The notes under the pieces: model-generated
The model's input: the letters and a program-made list of their open reading frames with translations, nothing else
Databases searched by the model: none
Told to the model about the DNA's origin: nothing
Made by a program: the position numbers and the translations under genes
Shown here: one piece after another, positions 40,687-48,557 of the stretch
Layout: each line of letters starts with the position of its first letter
Numbering within the stretch: the first letter of the stretch is position 1
Source of the DNA: Bacteriovorax sp. MedPE-SWde
Lineage (GTDB): Bacteria > Bdellovibrionota > Bacteriovoracia > Bacteriovoracales > Bacteriovoracaceae
Length of the DNA: 64,000 bases
Direction of reading: 5' to 3'
Assembly: GCA_001874305.1 (NCBI GenBank)
Contig: MPCU01000003.1
Location: forward strand, 1 to 64,000

Positions 40687-41394
40687 CTATTCCATAAGCT
40701 TAAATGTTTTTGTTTCTTTAAATTGAATGATCTTCTTATCTAAGAACTTCTTAAGTTTGACTTCACCTTTTATTAGAACTTGAAGGTGGTTAGTTGAAAG
40801 TGGAGTTGTTGGTATAAATATCTCCTTTCCAACTTTTCCAGCATTTTGGTAATATTTTACAGTTATCGACGGAATTATTCCTCCATCTACATAACCTCTT
40901 TCAATCATCTGAATTATTGAATAATACTTGGATACATTTACTTTTTCTAGTGTACCGGATTCGATTAAATGATCGAACTTTGGCCATTTTCCACCCCTTA
41001 ATCCAGCTAGCTTTAAGCCTTTGACATTATTTGATTTAATCGGCTTGTTTACATTTGAAATTAAGACGTCACTAACTGTTAGTAGAGGCTTTGACCACTT
41101 GAATTTTCTCTTGTTGCTATCGTTGAACCACTTCGGTGTTGTCCAGGGTACAACTATATTATTTTCTGTTAAAAGAAGCTGGTTAAGTCTCTTTCTAGGT
41201 AAGACTACAACTGAAAAACGATAGTTTGAGTCGAGCTGGTCGTTAAGAAAGTTAGCAAGTTCAAAAGTATAACCAGATCTCTCTTTTTTGTTAACCACAT
41301 AAGGTGGATCTGGGTGATATGTAAATATCTTGATCTCTGTCTTTGAAAACGCAGAAAAAGTAAAAAGGAATGATAGTAATACTACTTTAAACAT
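40687..41394 (-). CDS. Periplasmic solute-binding protein (SBP_bac_3-like)
   Basis: 235 residues with a Sec signal peptide (about 1-17). The mature domain begins IKIFTYHPDPPYVV...RSGYTFELANFLN, the usual start of family-3 amino-acid-type binding proteins, then PWTTPKW and a second lobe with GLKLAGLRGG and MIERGYVDGGI. No transporter genes are adjacent, so it may be an orphan binding protein or sensor-like protein. The minus-strand TGCTACTAT (extended -10) ends 6 nt before the ATG with no SD. Confidence 0.78.
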   Translation of the reverse strand: MFKVVLLSFLFTFSAFSKTEIKIFTYHPDPPYVVNKKERSGYTFELANFLNDQLDSNYRFSVVVLPRKRLNQLLLTENNIVVPWTTPKWFNDSNKRKFKWSKPLLTVSDVLISNVNKPIKSNNVKGLKLAGLRGGKWPKFDHLIESGTLEKVNVSKYYSIIQMIERGYVDGGIIPSITVKYYQNAGKVGKEIFIPTTPLSTNHLQVLIKGEVKLKKFLDKKIIQFKETKTFKLME

Positions 41395-41473
41395 TTAAAA
41401 ATAGTAGCATACTGTAAATAGAATACGTATATAGTTTTTTGTTCTTAACCTATAATTATAGTATCCTTTATCG

Positions 41474-41974
41474 ATGATTCCTAATGAAGTTAATTACATA
41501 TATAGAGGTCTTGAGCTCGAAATTACTGGTCTAAAACCAGAAACCGAAGGACAAGACTATGAAGCTGGCTACTTTTGTATTAACTCAAAAGTAGTAATTA
41601 GCCGTAAGGCTAAGGTAACGCCAAAGAAAATAGGACAATTTGTTACTCTTTGGAAAAGGGATGAGGATGGAGTGACATGCCCATTAAGTATCAATGAGGA
41701 TTTTAGTCTTGTTATAATTAATGTTGTACGTGAAGGTTTATGCGGTCAATTTGTTTTCCCTAAAGATATACTTGAAGAAAAGAAAATAATTTCTAGTAAG
41801 AGAAGTACAGGTAAAAGGGGGTTTAGGCTCTATGCCCCTTGGGACGAGCCTGAAAGTAAGCAAGCGATGACATCAAAAAAGTGGCAAGTAAAATATTTCT
41901 TAGATTTTAAGTTAGACAAGAAGATTTTAATGAGAAAAGCAGCTGAGTTGTACCATGGAGTATTAGATGAGTAA
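41474..41974 (+). CDS. MepB-family protein
   Basis: 166 residues matching the MepB family along its length: EGQDYEAGYFCINSKVVISRKAKVTPKKIGQFVTLWKR, GQFVFPKDIL, GKRGFRLYAPWDEP and QAMTSKKWQVKYF. MepB was named from the Staphylococcus mepRAB locus, and its biochemical role is not known. A TATAAT (41451-41456) lies 17 nt before the ATG and no SD is visible. The end overlaps the arylamine N-acetyltransferase gene by 8 bp. Confidence 0.88.
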   Translation: MIPNEVNYIYRGLELEITGLKPETEGQDYEAGYFCINSKVVISRKAKVTPKKIGQFVTLWKRDEDGVTCPLSINEDFSLVIINVVREGLCGQFVFPKDILEEKKIISSKRSTGKRGFRLYAPWDEPESKQAMTSKKWQVKYFLDFKLDKKILMRKAAELYHGVLDE

Positions 41975-42794
41975 TGTAGGGGAAAGATACTTTAGAGAAA
42001 ATGGTCTTAATGTCTCTGATGCGTCGAAAAATACCATAAACGGCATTATCGAGGCTCATCTTGGAAATTACACGTTCAACAACGTGAAGATCATAACCTC
42101 AAAAAATAAAATACTCTCATTAGATATAGACGATATTTATAAGAAAATAGTAATTGATAAGAATGGTGGATATTGCTTTGAACATAACAAATTAATCTAC
42201 GAAGTCTTTAAAACAATTGGTGTCGAGGCGAAGTCATTCCTTGGCCGTGTTGTTTATGGAGACGAAAATCAAGATGCTTCACGAACTCATCGTTTAACAA
42301 TTTTAAATATAGAGAGTTCTGAATACCTTGTTGACGTAGGTTTTGGTGCATACACTCCAATGTGTCTTGTTCCACTCAGTGGAGAGGTTGTAGTTGATCC
42401 CAGTGGAAGTTCTTATCGTGTAGTAAAAAAGACTAAAGATAAATATCAATTGGAAACTTTAAGAACCAAAGGGTACTTTGTTCTCTATACATTTGATAAG
42501 TACGAGTATCAAGAATCTGATTATGATTTAGCCAATTATTATACTAATACTCACCCTGACTCTAAATTTGTAAATCAATTAATAATGTCCCGTAAAAATA
42601 AAGACGAGACATTATTAATAAATAACCTTCTTTATTCTCGTATATCAGCCGCCGGTCGAATTAATCTCGAAATCAATGATAGCGAACACTTAAAGAACGT
42701 TATGTCTGAAAATTTTAATATGAACCTATCCACTAAAGAGGCCGATACTATAGAGGCACTTTGCCGTAGAGCGATTGAAAACTCTCTAGATTGA
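41967..42794 (+). CDS. Arylamine N-acetyltransferase (NAT)
   Basis: 275 residues, the standard NAT length. The Cys-His-Asp triad is in place: C70 (GGYCFEHN), H108 (SRTHRLTIL) and D123 (YLVDVGFGAY), essentially the positions seen in other bacterial NATs. It acetylates aromatic amines and hydrazines with acetyl-CoA. It overlaps the MepB gene by 8 bp, so the two are coupled, which suggests a small xenobiotic-handling operon. Confidence 0.93.
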   Translation: MSNVGERYFRENGLNVSDASKNTINGIIEAHLGNYTFNNVKIITSKNKILSLDIDDIYKKIVIDKNGGYCFEHNKLIYEVFKTIGVEAKSFLGRVVYGDENQDASRTHRLTILNIESSEYLVDVGFGAYTPMCLVPLSGEVVVDPSGSSYRVVKKTKDKYQLETLRTKGYFVLYTFDKYEYQESDYDLANYYTNTHPDSKFVNQLIMSRKNKDETLLINNLLYSRISAAGRINLEINDSEHLKNVMSENFNMNLSTKEADTIEALCRRAIENSLD

Positions 42795-42871
42795 ACATGT
42801 TGCTAGATTACCGCTAAATACAGTGTAAGTGCTATAATTAAGGATATGGTACTTACTACGTAGGAGGTAGT

Positions 42872-43336
42872 ATGTCTGAAAAGCTTAAAGTCTTGCATAA
42901 GTTTGAAGCAAGTCCCCATGAGCTATATCTTGATTTTGTAGATCCAAAATTTATTAAGAGATGGTTTATGGAGGAGAGTCATTGGGTTACCGAAGCACAT
43001 ACTGATCTGAAAATTGGTGGAAAATATGATGTCACGATGTGGACAGATATTGGAAATAGTTTCACGCATGATGGTGTTTTTGAAGAAGTTGTAGAGGATA
43101 AGAAACTACGGTTTACATGGGGTTCTGGTCTTGTTGAAGATACTGATGTAACAATACGGTTCAAAGAAATCGATAGTAAAACAACTGAAGTTAGTGTTGA
43201 GCATGAACATTTTCCTACAGTTGAATTAAGGGATCGTCATGTTACTCTATGGAATAAGTGTCTCGTGCAATTGGATAACTTAGTTAGAAACCCTGTTGAA
43301 TATCCAATTTATAAAGATCCTGACTATTATCCATGA
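42872..43336 (+). CDS. SRPBCC/AHSA1-family protein
   Basis: 154 residues. Typical AHSA1/CalC features are FEASPHELYLDFVDPKFIKRWF at the start, then LKIGGKYDVTMW, KLRFTWGSG and a C-terminal amphipathic helix ending WNKCLVQLDNLV. These bind hydrophobic ligands in a helix-grip pocket or act as Hsp90-activator-like proteins; the ligand is unknown. It has a strong TAGGAGG SD, and an imperfect dyad (TACTAC / GTAGTA) brackets that SD. It ends 3 bp from the convergent ABM gene. Confidence 0.85.
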   Translation: MSEKLKVLHKFEASPHELYLDFVDPKFIKRWFMEESHWVTEAHTDLKIGGKYDVTMWTDIGNSFTHDGVFEEVVEDKKLRFTWGSGLVEDTDVTIRFKEIDSKTTEVSVEHEHFPTVELRDRHVTLWNKCLVQLDNLVRNPVEYPIYKDPDYYP

Positions 43337-43339
43337 GGA

Positions 43340-43870
43340 CTAAAGCCACTTCGCAAGTAACTTAGTTAGTAAGGGCATAACAACGTAACTCATAAGGAGT
43401 ACGATTATAGCTGTTGCGATACTATTTAGCTGAAAGTTATTAAGGTTTGCTACTTTTAATAATAAATCAGGCACTACTAAGACTAGTGGAAGCAGACCAA
43501 TATAAGTCACTATACTCATTTTCATGAGAGACGGTTTCTTTGACTTACTAGAGTCAGAAAACCAAAAACCAAGTCCTTTGTATTCATGTATGTCTGTTTC
43601 TTGAGAAGAGAAATTCTTAGATTTATCAAGCCATTCTTTTCTAGTCGTAGACTCCATCCATATTCTAAGATTATGGTAATTGTTGAATCTAAAAATCGAT
43701 ATATACTCATTATTATCTGATGATGTTGGTTGGATAATTTCTGTACCAAGATAGCCATCGTATTGAGTACAAACTTCACCTATTCCTCTAATCCAATCCT
43801 TAAAGGATTCTTCTTTGTTCGGTAAGAGATAGTGCTTAGCAATAACGGTAACAGGATTTTCTTTTTTCAT
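43340..43870 (-). CDS. Antibiotic biosynthesis monooxygenase-like membrane protein
   Basis: 176 residues: an N-terminal ABM-type ferredoxin-like domain (VTVIAKHYLLPNKEESFKDWIRGI, DGYLGTEIIQP, YISIFRFNNY) and two C-terminal transmembrane helices (about 118-137 and 149-170). This ABM-plus-membrane arrangement is common in uncharacterised proteins. The minus-strand TAAAAT ends 6 nt before the ATG and no SD is seen, so the transcript is probably leaderless. Its promoter is back-to-back with that of truA. Confidence 0.82.
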   Translation of the reverse strand: MKKENPVTVIAKHYLLPNKEESFKDWIRGIGEVCTQYDGYLGTEIIQPTSSDNNEYISIFRFNNYHNLRIWMESTTRKEWLDKSKNFSSQETDIHEYKGLGFWFSDSSKSKKPSLMKMSIVTYIGLLPLVLVVPDLLLKVANLNNFQLNSIATAIIVLLMSYVVMPLLTKLLAKWL

Positions 43871-43923
43871 ATATAGATTTTAAATAGTCTTACTTAGTTA
43901 GTAAACTAGAGTATTCTATATCC

Positions 43924-44682
43924 ATGAATTACTACAAGCTAACAATCTGCTATAAAGGTACAAATTATTATGGATGGCAAATTCAGCCAGAACCCCACAA
44001 AACAAGTATTGAGGGAGAGCTTTTATCTACAATTAAAAGTATAAATAAAAACGGTGTTAGTAATCTCTCTGGTGCCAGTCGTACCGACGCAGGGGTTCAT
44101 GCAATGGGACAAGTTGTAAAAGTCTCGATGAGTCTTGATATTGACTCAGATAAATTTAAACTAGGCCTTAACTCGAAACTCCCTAAGGATATTAGAATCC
44201 TTGAGTGTGTAAAATGTAGTGAAAGCTATAATCCTGTCAAAGACTCGATCTCGAAACTATATCATTATAATTTTACAGTTAATAAATTAGAGAACCCAAT
44301 AACTTCAGACTTTGTAAAAAATATAAGAGAAGAACTTGATATAAAAATAATGAATGATGCTGCTAAATTATTCATTGGTGAGAAAGACTTTTATAATTTT
44401 TCAAGTCGAAGTACCGTTGCAAAAACATTTGTCAGAGAAATAACACTCTGTGAAATTATTGAAACTAAAACAACTTTTCCTGGTAGAAATATTTATACAT
44501 TAAAAATTGAGGGGAGTGGTTTTCTAAAACAGATGATTAGATATATCATGGGCTCCTTATTCGCTGTTGGTTCAGGTGACCTCGAAGTATCTAAAATAGC
44601 TGAATATCTATCTGAGAGAAAAAACGATAAGTTAACACCTAAGGCAATGGCAAAAGGCCTATGCCTTATGAAGATCACATAA
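43924..44682 (+). CDS. truA: tRNA pseudouridine synthase TruA
   Basis: 252 residues, the usual length. The catalytic Asp is D55 in GASRTDAGVHAMGQ, and the N-terminal YKLTICYKGTNYYGWQIQP and C-terminal GSGFLKQMIRYIMGSL motifs are canonical. It converts uridines 38-40 of the anticodon stem-loop to pseudouridine. TATTCT ends 6 nt before the ATG and no SD is present, so it appears leaderless even though it is a housekeeping gene. Confidence 0.95.
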   Translation: MNYYKLTICYKGTNYYGWQIQPEPHKTSIEGELLSTIKSINKNGVSNLSGASRTDAGVHAMGQVVKVSMSLDIDSDKFKLGLNSKLPKDIRILECVKCSESYNPVKDSISKLYHYNFTVNKLENPITSDFVKNIREELDIKIMNDAAKLFIGEKDFYNFSSRSTVAKTFVREITLCEIIETKTTFPGRNIYTLKIEGSGFLKQMIRYIMGSLFAVGSGDLEVSKIAEYLSERKNDKLTPKAMAKGLCLMKIT

Positions 44683-44692
44683 GGGTATATTG

Positions 44693-45322
44693 ATGGGAAA
44701 TTTAGAAAAGTTAAAAATATTAGCTAGACCAATTTATGAAAGCAATGGTGATCCAAGTCATGACTTCTCACATATCGAAAGAGTTGTTAGTCTTGCCCTA
44801 AAAGTTGGTGAAGTAGAAAATGCTAATCTAAATATCTTAATCCCTGCCGTATATCTCCATGATATTGTGAATGTTCCAAAGAATAGCTCTAAAAGAGAGA
44901 GTGCTAGTGAGTTAGCCGCTAATATGGCATCGGGTATTCTAAAGGAAGCAGGATATTCTGATGACGATATTGAAAAGATATACACCGTAATAGTAGAGCA
45001 CAGTTATTCTCTCGGAAGAAGGCCAACAACTATAGAATCAGCAGTGTTACAAGACTGTGATAAATTAGACGGACTTGGCGCGATAGGAATAATGAGAGCG
45101 ATAACATGTGGAACTAGAATGAAGGCAAGCTACTACAACGTTGAAGACCCTCTTGCTATAAAAAGGTCTCGAAATGATAAGAAGTATACAATTGATCACT
45201 TTGAAGAAAAGCTATACAAACTTCCTGCCCTAATGAATACAGACATGGGAAGAGTTGAAGCTGAGAAAAGAGTTGATTATATGAAGGGTTTTATTAATCA
45301 GCTTCAAAATGAGATCATGTAG
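44693..45322 (+). CDS. HD-domain phosphohydrolase
   Basis: 209 residues from the ATG at 44693; AAGGG lies about 8 nt upstream, and the TTG one codon before is less likely. HD motifs are SHDFSHIERV (H), VYLHDIV (HD) and LQDCDKLDGLG (the distal D), giving a metal-dependent phosphohydrolase of the YedJ-like group. The substrate is unknown, probably a nucleotide or phosphate ester. It follows truA by 10 bp and is likely co-transcribed. Confidence 0.88.
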   Translation: MGNLEKLKILARPIYESNGDPSHDFSHIERVVSLALKVGEVENANLNILIPAVYLHDIVNVPKNSSKRESASELAANMASGILKEAGYSDDDIEKIYTVIVEHSYSLGRRPTTIESAVLQDCDKLDGLGAIGIMRAITCGTRMKASYYNVEDPLAIKRSRNDKKYTIDHFEEKLYKLPALMNTDMGRVEAEKRVDYMKGFINQLQNEIM

Positions 45323-45331
45323 ACTTTAAGA

Positions 45332-46246
45332 CTAGAAGTTATCCCAGTATGGATTATCTCCATCTATTTCTTTTGATAAGAAATCTACGAAAGTCCTTAC
45401 TTTTAGAGGAAGATGGTCTTTATGAGGAAAGAGAGCATGTAGATCTACAGAGGGCATCTCATACCTGTCCAATAATTGGATTAATTTACCCTTTCTAATA
45501 TCTGCACCCGCAATAAATGTTGGTAGTCTTACAATACCATTTCCAAGTAGAGCAAGCTCTCTAAGAGAATCACTATTATTTGTTTTTATAGATCCATTAA
45601 TATATATCGTTTCAATCTTCCTTCCTTTGCTAAACGTCCATTTGTCACTAGATGATGAGAGTGAAAATACAAGACAATTATGAGAGGTTAGGTCCTTTGG
45701 AGATGATGGAGTTGAATTGTTTTTTAAGTAGCTTTTACTAGTGCAGATTACACTCTTGAGTTCACAGATTTTTTTACCGATCATTGAAGAGTTTTCAAGT
45801 TTTCCGGCCCTTAGTGCGAGATCGAATCCTTTTGTTAGTAAGTCTGGCTTTTCATCACTCAATTCCATCTCAATTGTTATATTCGGATATTTTTTTACAA
45901 ATTTCGAAATAAGTGTCGCTAGATGTAGACGGCCAAAAGACATTGGAACAAGAATTTTTAAGTTACCTTTTGGTTTCTTTAGTAATTCAATTGCATTGTT
46001 TTGTGCAACTTCGAGTTCATGTATTGTTTTTGCAACTTGTTCGAAATAATCCTCTCCTATTTCAGTGAGACTGAGCTTTCGTGTAGTTCTGTGAAGAAGC
46101 TTTACACCAAGTTCTGACTCAAGAGCAGAGACACTTTTACTAACTTTAGATTTTGTCATTCCTAATGCAATGCCAGCTCTAGAAAAGCTCTGATTCTTTA
46201 CGACTTCAATAAATATTGGAATTAAATTTAGGTTTGAACTGATCAT
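45332..46246 (-). CDS. LysR-family transcriptional regulator
   Basis: 304 residues from the ATG at 46246 (GGGG six bases upstream); an in-frame ATG 33 bases earlier has no SD. The N-terminal winged helix (FIEVVKNQSFSRAGIALGMTKSKVSKSVSALESELGVKLLHRTTRKLSLTE) is typical, with a periplasmic-binding-protein-like effector domain after residue 90. It is divergent from the VOC/SnoaL operon at 46353, which it probably controls; dyad half-sites lie in between. Confidence 0.92.
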   Translation of the reverse strand: MISSNLNLIPIFIEVVKNQSFSRAGIALGMTKSKVSKSVSALESELGVKLLHRTTRKLSLTEIGEDYFEQVAKTIHELEVAQNNAIELLKKPKGNLKILVPMSFGRLHLATLISKFVKKYPNITIEMELSDEKPDLLTKGFDLALRAGKLENSSMIGKKICELKSVICTSKSYLKNNSTPSSPKDLTSHNCLVFSLSSSSDKWTFSKGRKIETIYINGSIKTNNSDSLRELALLGNGIVRLPTFIAGADIRKGKLIQLLDRYEMPSVDLHALFPHKDHLPLKVRTFVDFLSKEIDGDNPYWDNF

Positions 46247-46258
46247 TATGGCCCCGGT

Positions 46259-46287
46259 TTGTTTCCCTAGCGGAAACAATTAGTTTC
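46259..46287. promoter_or_regulatory. LysR-type operator: three GTTTC/GAAAC half-sites
   Basis: TTGTTTCC (46259-46266) and GGAAACAA (46272-46279) form perfect 8-bp arms around 5 bp. A third half-site, GTTTC (46283-46287), pairs again with GAAAC (46273-46277). The centre lies about 62 bp upstream of the predicted start of the VOC transcript, the usual place for a LysR recognition site. Confidence 0.6.
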
Positions 46288-46299
46288 AATTGTAGCGTA

Positions 46300-46328
46300 T
46301 TGTTGTCATTGAGAAAAGGTCTTATTAT
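46300..46328 (+). promoter_or_regulatory. Promoter of the VOC/SnoaL operon
   Basis: TTGTTG (46300-46305), a 17-bp spacer and TATTAT (46323-46328). Transcription would start near 46335, leaving a short leader with an AGGAGG SD before the ATG at 46353. Confidence 0.55.
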
Positions 46329-46352
46329 GAGAATACGAACTAGGAGGAAATT

Positions 46353-46808
46353 ATGGTTAGGCTTGAACACGTTAATTTAGTCGTATCTAACATAGAAGAA
46401 ACAAAGAAGTTTCTATTTGCAGCTATGCCGCACTGGAGAGTTAGAGGGAAAGGAACAAATAAGTGGTATCAAAGAAAAAGGAACTGGGAGCATATTGGAG
46501 ATGATGATTACTACATAACTCTTAACGATCATGGAGAAGGGGAGAACAGAAACCTTCGCGGTTTTACTCCTGGCTTAGCTCATGTTGGTTTTGTCGTAGA
46601 TGATGTTGATAGTTTGATTACAAGACTAACAGGGGAAGGCTACGAGATAGCGACATTGGGTGCAACACATCCACATCGGAAGACTGTCTACTTTATCGAT
46701 CCAGCAGGTTTTGAATTTGAATTCATTGAATACTTAAGTAAAGAGAATAGTGAAAAGAATATGTACGGTGGTGAAAGCGATTCTATAAAGAGAATCAGTA
46801 CTAAATAA
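46353..46808 (+). CDS. VOC/glyoxalase-superfamily protein
   Basis: 151 residues with the paired beta-alpha-beta-beta-beta repeats of the VOC fold: it starts VRLEHVNLVVSNIEETKKF and has a second-half LAHVGFVVDDVDSLITRL, with H and E metal-ligand candidates (EHVNLVV, FEFEFIEY). It may be a metal-dependent lyase or dioxygenase on a small molecule; the substrate is unknown. An AGGAGG SD is present. It is followed 13 bp later by a SnoaL-like gene and is divergent from a LysR regulator. Confidence 0.87.
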   Translation: MVRLEHVNLVVSNIEETKKFLFAAMPHWRVRGKGTNKWYQRKRNWEHIGDDDYYITLNDHGEGENRNLRGFTPGLAHVGFVVDDVDSLITRLTGEGYEIATLGATHPHRKTVYFIDPAGFEFEFIEYLSKENSEKNMYGGESDSIKRISTK

Positions 46809-46821
46809 CTAGGGAGTAATT

Positions 46822-47175
46822 ATGAATAAAAGAGAATTTGTTAGAAATTTGTATGAGTGTGTAGATAATTTGGATGCGCAAAAGCTAAAGGAGTTTCTAT
46901 CGGAAAATATTAGTTTTAAGTTTTCAAATTTTGACGAACTTAATGGAGTTAGTGATGTCATAGCGTCGAATGAGAACTTCTTTAAAAGTGTAAAGAGAAT
47001 GCAGCACTCTATTACTAAAATATGGGAAATAGAAGACGATATTATCTGTCATGGAATCGTTAACTATACGAGACATAATGATTCAATGTACTCGGCCAGC
47101 TATTCAACAATCCTAAAAGTTGAAGATGAGAAAATTGTCGAGTATTTGATATTTGCAGATGTCTCTGGACTGTAG
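46822..47175 (+). CDS. SnoaL/NTF2-like protein
   Basis: 117 residues. It starts KREFVRNLYECVDNLDAQKLKEFLSENISFKF and continues to a curved sheet with EDDIICHGIVNYTRHND, matching the SnoaL/NTF2 cone fold. Such small proteins bind or isomerise small molecules. An AGGGAG SD precedes the ATG, and it is co-transcribed with the VOC gene. No catalytic residues can be assigned with confidence. Confidence 0.8.
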   Translation: MNKREFVRNLYECVDNLDAQKLKEFLSENISFKFSNFDELNGVSDVIASNENFFKSVKRMQHSITKIWEIEDDIICHGIVNYTRHNDSMYSASYSTILKVEDEKIVEYLIFADVSGL

Positions 47176-47184
47176 AGTTAAGAT

Positions 47185-47541
47185 CTAGTTTTCGACCAAT
47201 ACACTATTTTTTAGAGTCTTCTTAAGTATAGACTGACTCTTTTTTAGCGCCTTGATCTTATTATTAATATTTTCAATTTCTGAAATAAATAGAGATTGTA
47301 GATCAGAGCACATCAGGATTTCTGTTTTTTGAAGTGTGCAGGGTACAATATATTTAATGTTCTTTATACTAAGCCCTGCCTCAAGTAACCATAGAATCTC
47401 TCTAATAATTTTTACATGAGCTTTGTTATAAATTCGATAGCCATTTTGTGAACGATCTGGAGAGATGAGCTCCATCTCTTCATAGTATCTTATGGAGCGA
47501 GGACTGGCCGATGTTAATTTTGAGATTTCACCAATATTCAT
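47185..47541 (-). CDS. MerR-family transcriptional regulator
   Basis: 118 residues. The N-terminal winged helix is canonical (MNIGEISKLTSASPRSIRYYEEMELISPDRSQNGYRIY), followed by a dimerisation helix (about 85-112). Two cysteines in the effector region, C68 and C78 (IVPCTLQKTEILMC), could sense a metal or an electrophile. It is divergent from the GFA gene at 47614, and the shared promoter has the long 19-bp spacer that MerR proteins untwist, so it probably activates that gene. Confidence 0.92.
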   Translation of the reverse strand: MNIGEISKLTSASPRSIRYYEEMELISPDRSQNGYRIYNKAHVKIIREILWLLEAGLSIKNIKYIVPCTLQKTEILMCSDLQSLFISEIENINNKIKALKKSQSILKKTLKNSVLVEN

Positions 47542-47558
47542 AGTAGTGAACTTTATTC

Positions 47559-47589
47559 TTTACCTTAACACAGTGTCAAGGTTTACAAT
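47559..47589 (+). promoter_or_regulatory. MerR-type promoter with 19-bp spacer and operator dyad
   Basis: TTTACC (47559-47564), exactly 19 bp, then TACAAT (47584-47589). The spacer contains the dyad ACCTTAACAC (47562-47571) / GTGTCAAGGT (47573-47582), 10-bp arms with one mismatch around a single central base. The overlong spacer filled by a dyad is the hallmark of MerR-activated promoters. It drives the GFA gene. Confidence 0.85.
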
Positions 47590-47613
47590 AGCATCATTGT
47601 TTAAGGAGGAGTT

Positions 47614-48009
47614 ATGATTAGAGGAAGTTGTAGTTGTAAGAAAGTCGAGTTTGAACTAAGTAATAAACCAATGATAATGGGAACATGCCATTGCTCAAGA
47701 TGTAGAAAAGCTGGATCTAGTATTCTTGTAATAGTGAAAAGTGACGATTTAAAAATAACGAAGGGCAAAGAAACCATTAGTACCTATAGACCTGAGTCTG
47801 GATTTAAGTATCTGCGAAATTTTTGTAGTAACTGTGGGACATCCCTCGGCGAAATTTTGTCTAAAGATTCGAGTTTTCCTATAAGTGCCAATTGTTTTGA
47901 TGATGATCCAATAGTGAGAAATGAGTTTCACGAGTTCGTTTCAGCTAAGCCTGATTGGTATGATATTTGTGATACTGCAAAGCAATTTCTAGAGCATCCT
48001 GCTAAATAG
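47614..48009 (+). CDS. GFA-family (glutathione-dependent formaldehyde-activating-like) protein
   Basis: 131 residues. Zinc-binding cysteines are arranged as in the GFA family: C6-x-C8 (GSCSCKK), C25-x-C27-x2-C30 (TCHCSRC) and a C-terminal FCSNCGTSLG pair. Members bind zinc and were linked to S-hydroxymethylglutathione formation, but many act on other adducts or have no known substrate. An AAGGAGGAG SD is present. Expression is predicted to be switched by the divergent MerR regulator, suggesting an aldehyde or other electrophile response. Confidence 0.88.
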   Translation: MIRGSCSCKKVEFELSNKPMIMGTCHCSRCRKAGSSILVIVKSDDLKITKGKETISTYRPESGFKYLRNFCSNCGTSLGEILSKDSSFPISANCFDDDPIVRNEFHEFVSAKPDWYDICDTAKQFLEHPAK

Positions 48010-48011
48010 GT

Positions 48012-48053
48012 TTGTTAGAAGAGATGAGATAGAATATAATTTCCTAGAGGAAA
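48012..48053 (+). promoter_or_regulatory. Promoter of the Rrf2 regulator with overlapping palindrome
   Basis: TTGTTA (48012-48017), a 17-bp spacer, TATAAT (48035-48040), and directly overlapping the start region the palindrome TTTCCT-AG-AGGAAA (48040-48053). A repressor bound there would block initiation, so autoregulation is plausible. Confidence 0.6.
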
Positions 48054-48065
48054 GGAAGTAATCTT

Positions 48066-48557
48066 ATGAAGCTAAAAAACCAAGTTGAGTGGGCTATTCA
48101 TTGTATGGAACTATTGGCAAGAGTGCCAAGTGACGTATATATCCCAACAAAAGTACTTGCGAAATTTCATGGTGTTCCTAAAGAATATCTTTCAAAAGCT
48201 ATGCAAGCATTGGCAACGGCTAAGTTAGTCGAAGGAACACTTGGCCCAAAAGGCGGTTACCGTATAGCAAAAAAAGCCTCGAAGATAAGCTTGTTAGAAA
48301 TTGTTGAAGCTGTAGAGGGGAAGAAGAGAACGTTTAACTGCCAAGAGGTTCGTTTTAATAATCCTTGTCTTAAGAAAGAGCATAAAGATAAGAATGTAAC
48401 TTGTATGATAGCAGGCGCAATGTATGAAGCAGATGAAGCCTGGCGAAAGGTTTTACACAAGAAGAAGTTATCCGATATTGTGGCGGAAATCGATCACCAG
48501 GTACCTGCAAGTATCATGGAGTTGTCAGAAGAATGGATTAATGGACAACTAAAATAG
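48066..48557 (+). CDS. Rrf2-family transcriptional regulator
   Basis: 163 residues. The winged helix is of Rrf2 type (EWAIHCMELLARVP, IPTKVLAKFHGVPKEYLSKAMQAL, GTLGPKGGYRIAKKASKISLLEIVEAVEG). Three cysteines, C92, C101 and C113, occupy the region where IscR/NsrR ligate an Fe-S cluster, although their spacing (x8, x11) is wider. It may sense redox state or nitric oxide through a cluster or thiols. The stop abuts the convergent DoxX gene with no gap, and a perfect dyad lies at the DoxX promoter. Confidence 0.9.
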   Translation: MKLKNQVEWAIHCMELLARVPSDVYIPTKVLAKFHGVPKEYLSKAMQALATAKLVEGTLGPKGGYRIAKKASKISLLEIVEAVEGKKRTFNCQEVRFNNPCLKKEHKDKNVTCMIAGAMYEADEAWRKVLHKKKLSDIVAEIDHQVPASIMELSEEWINGQLK

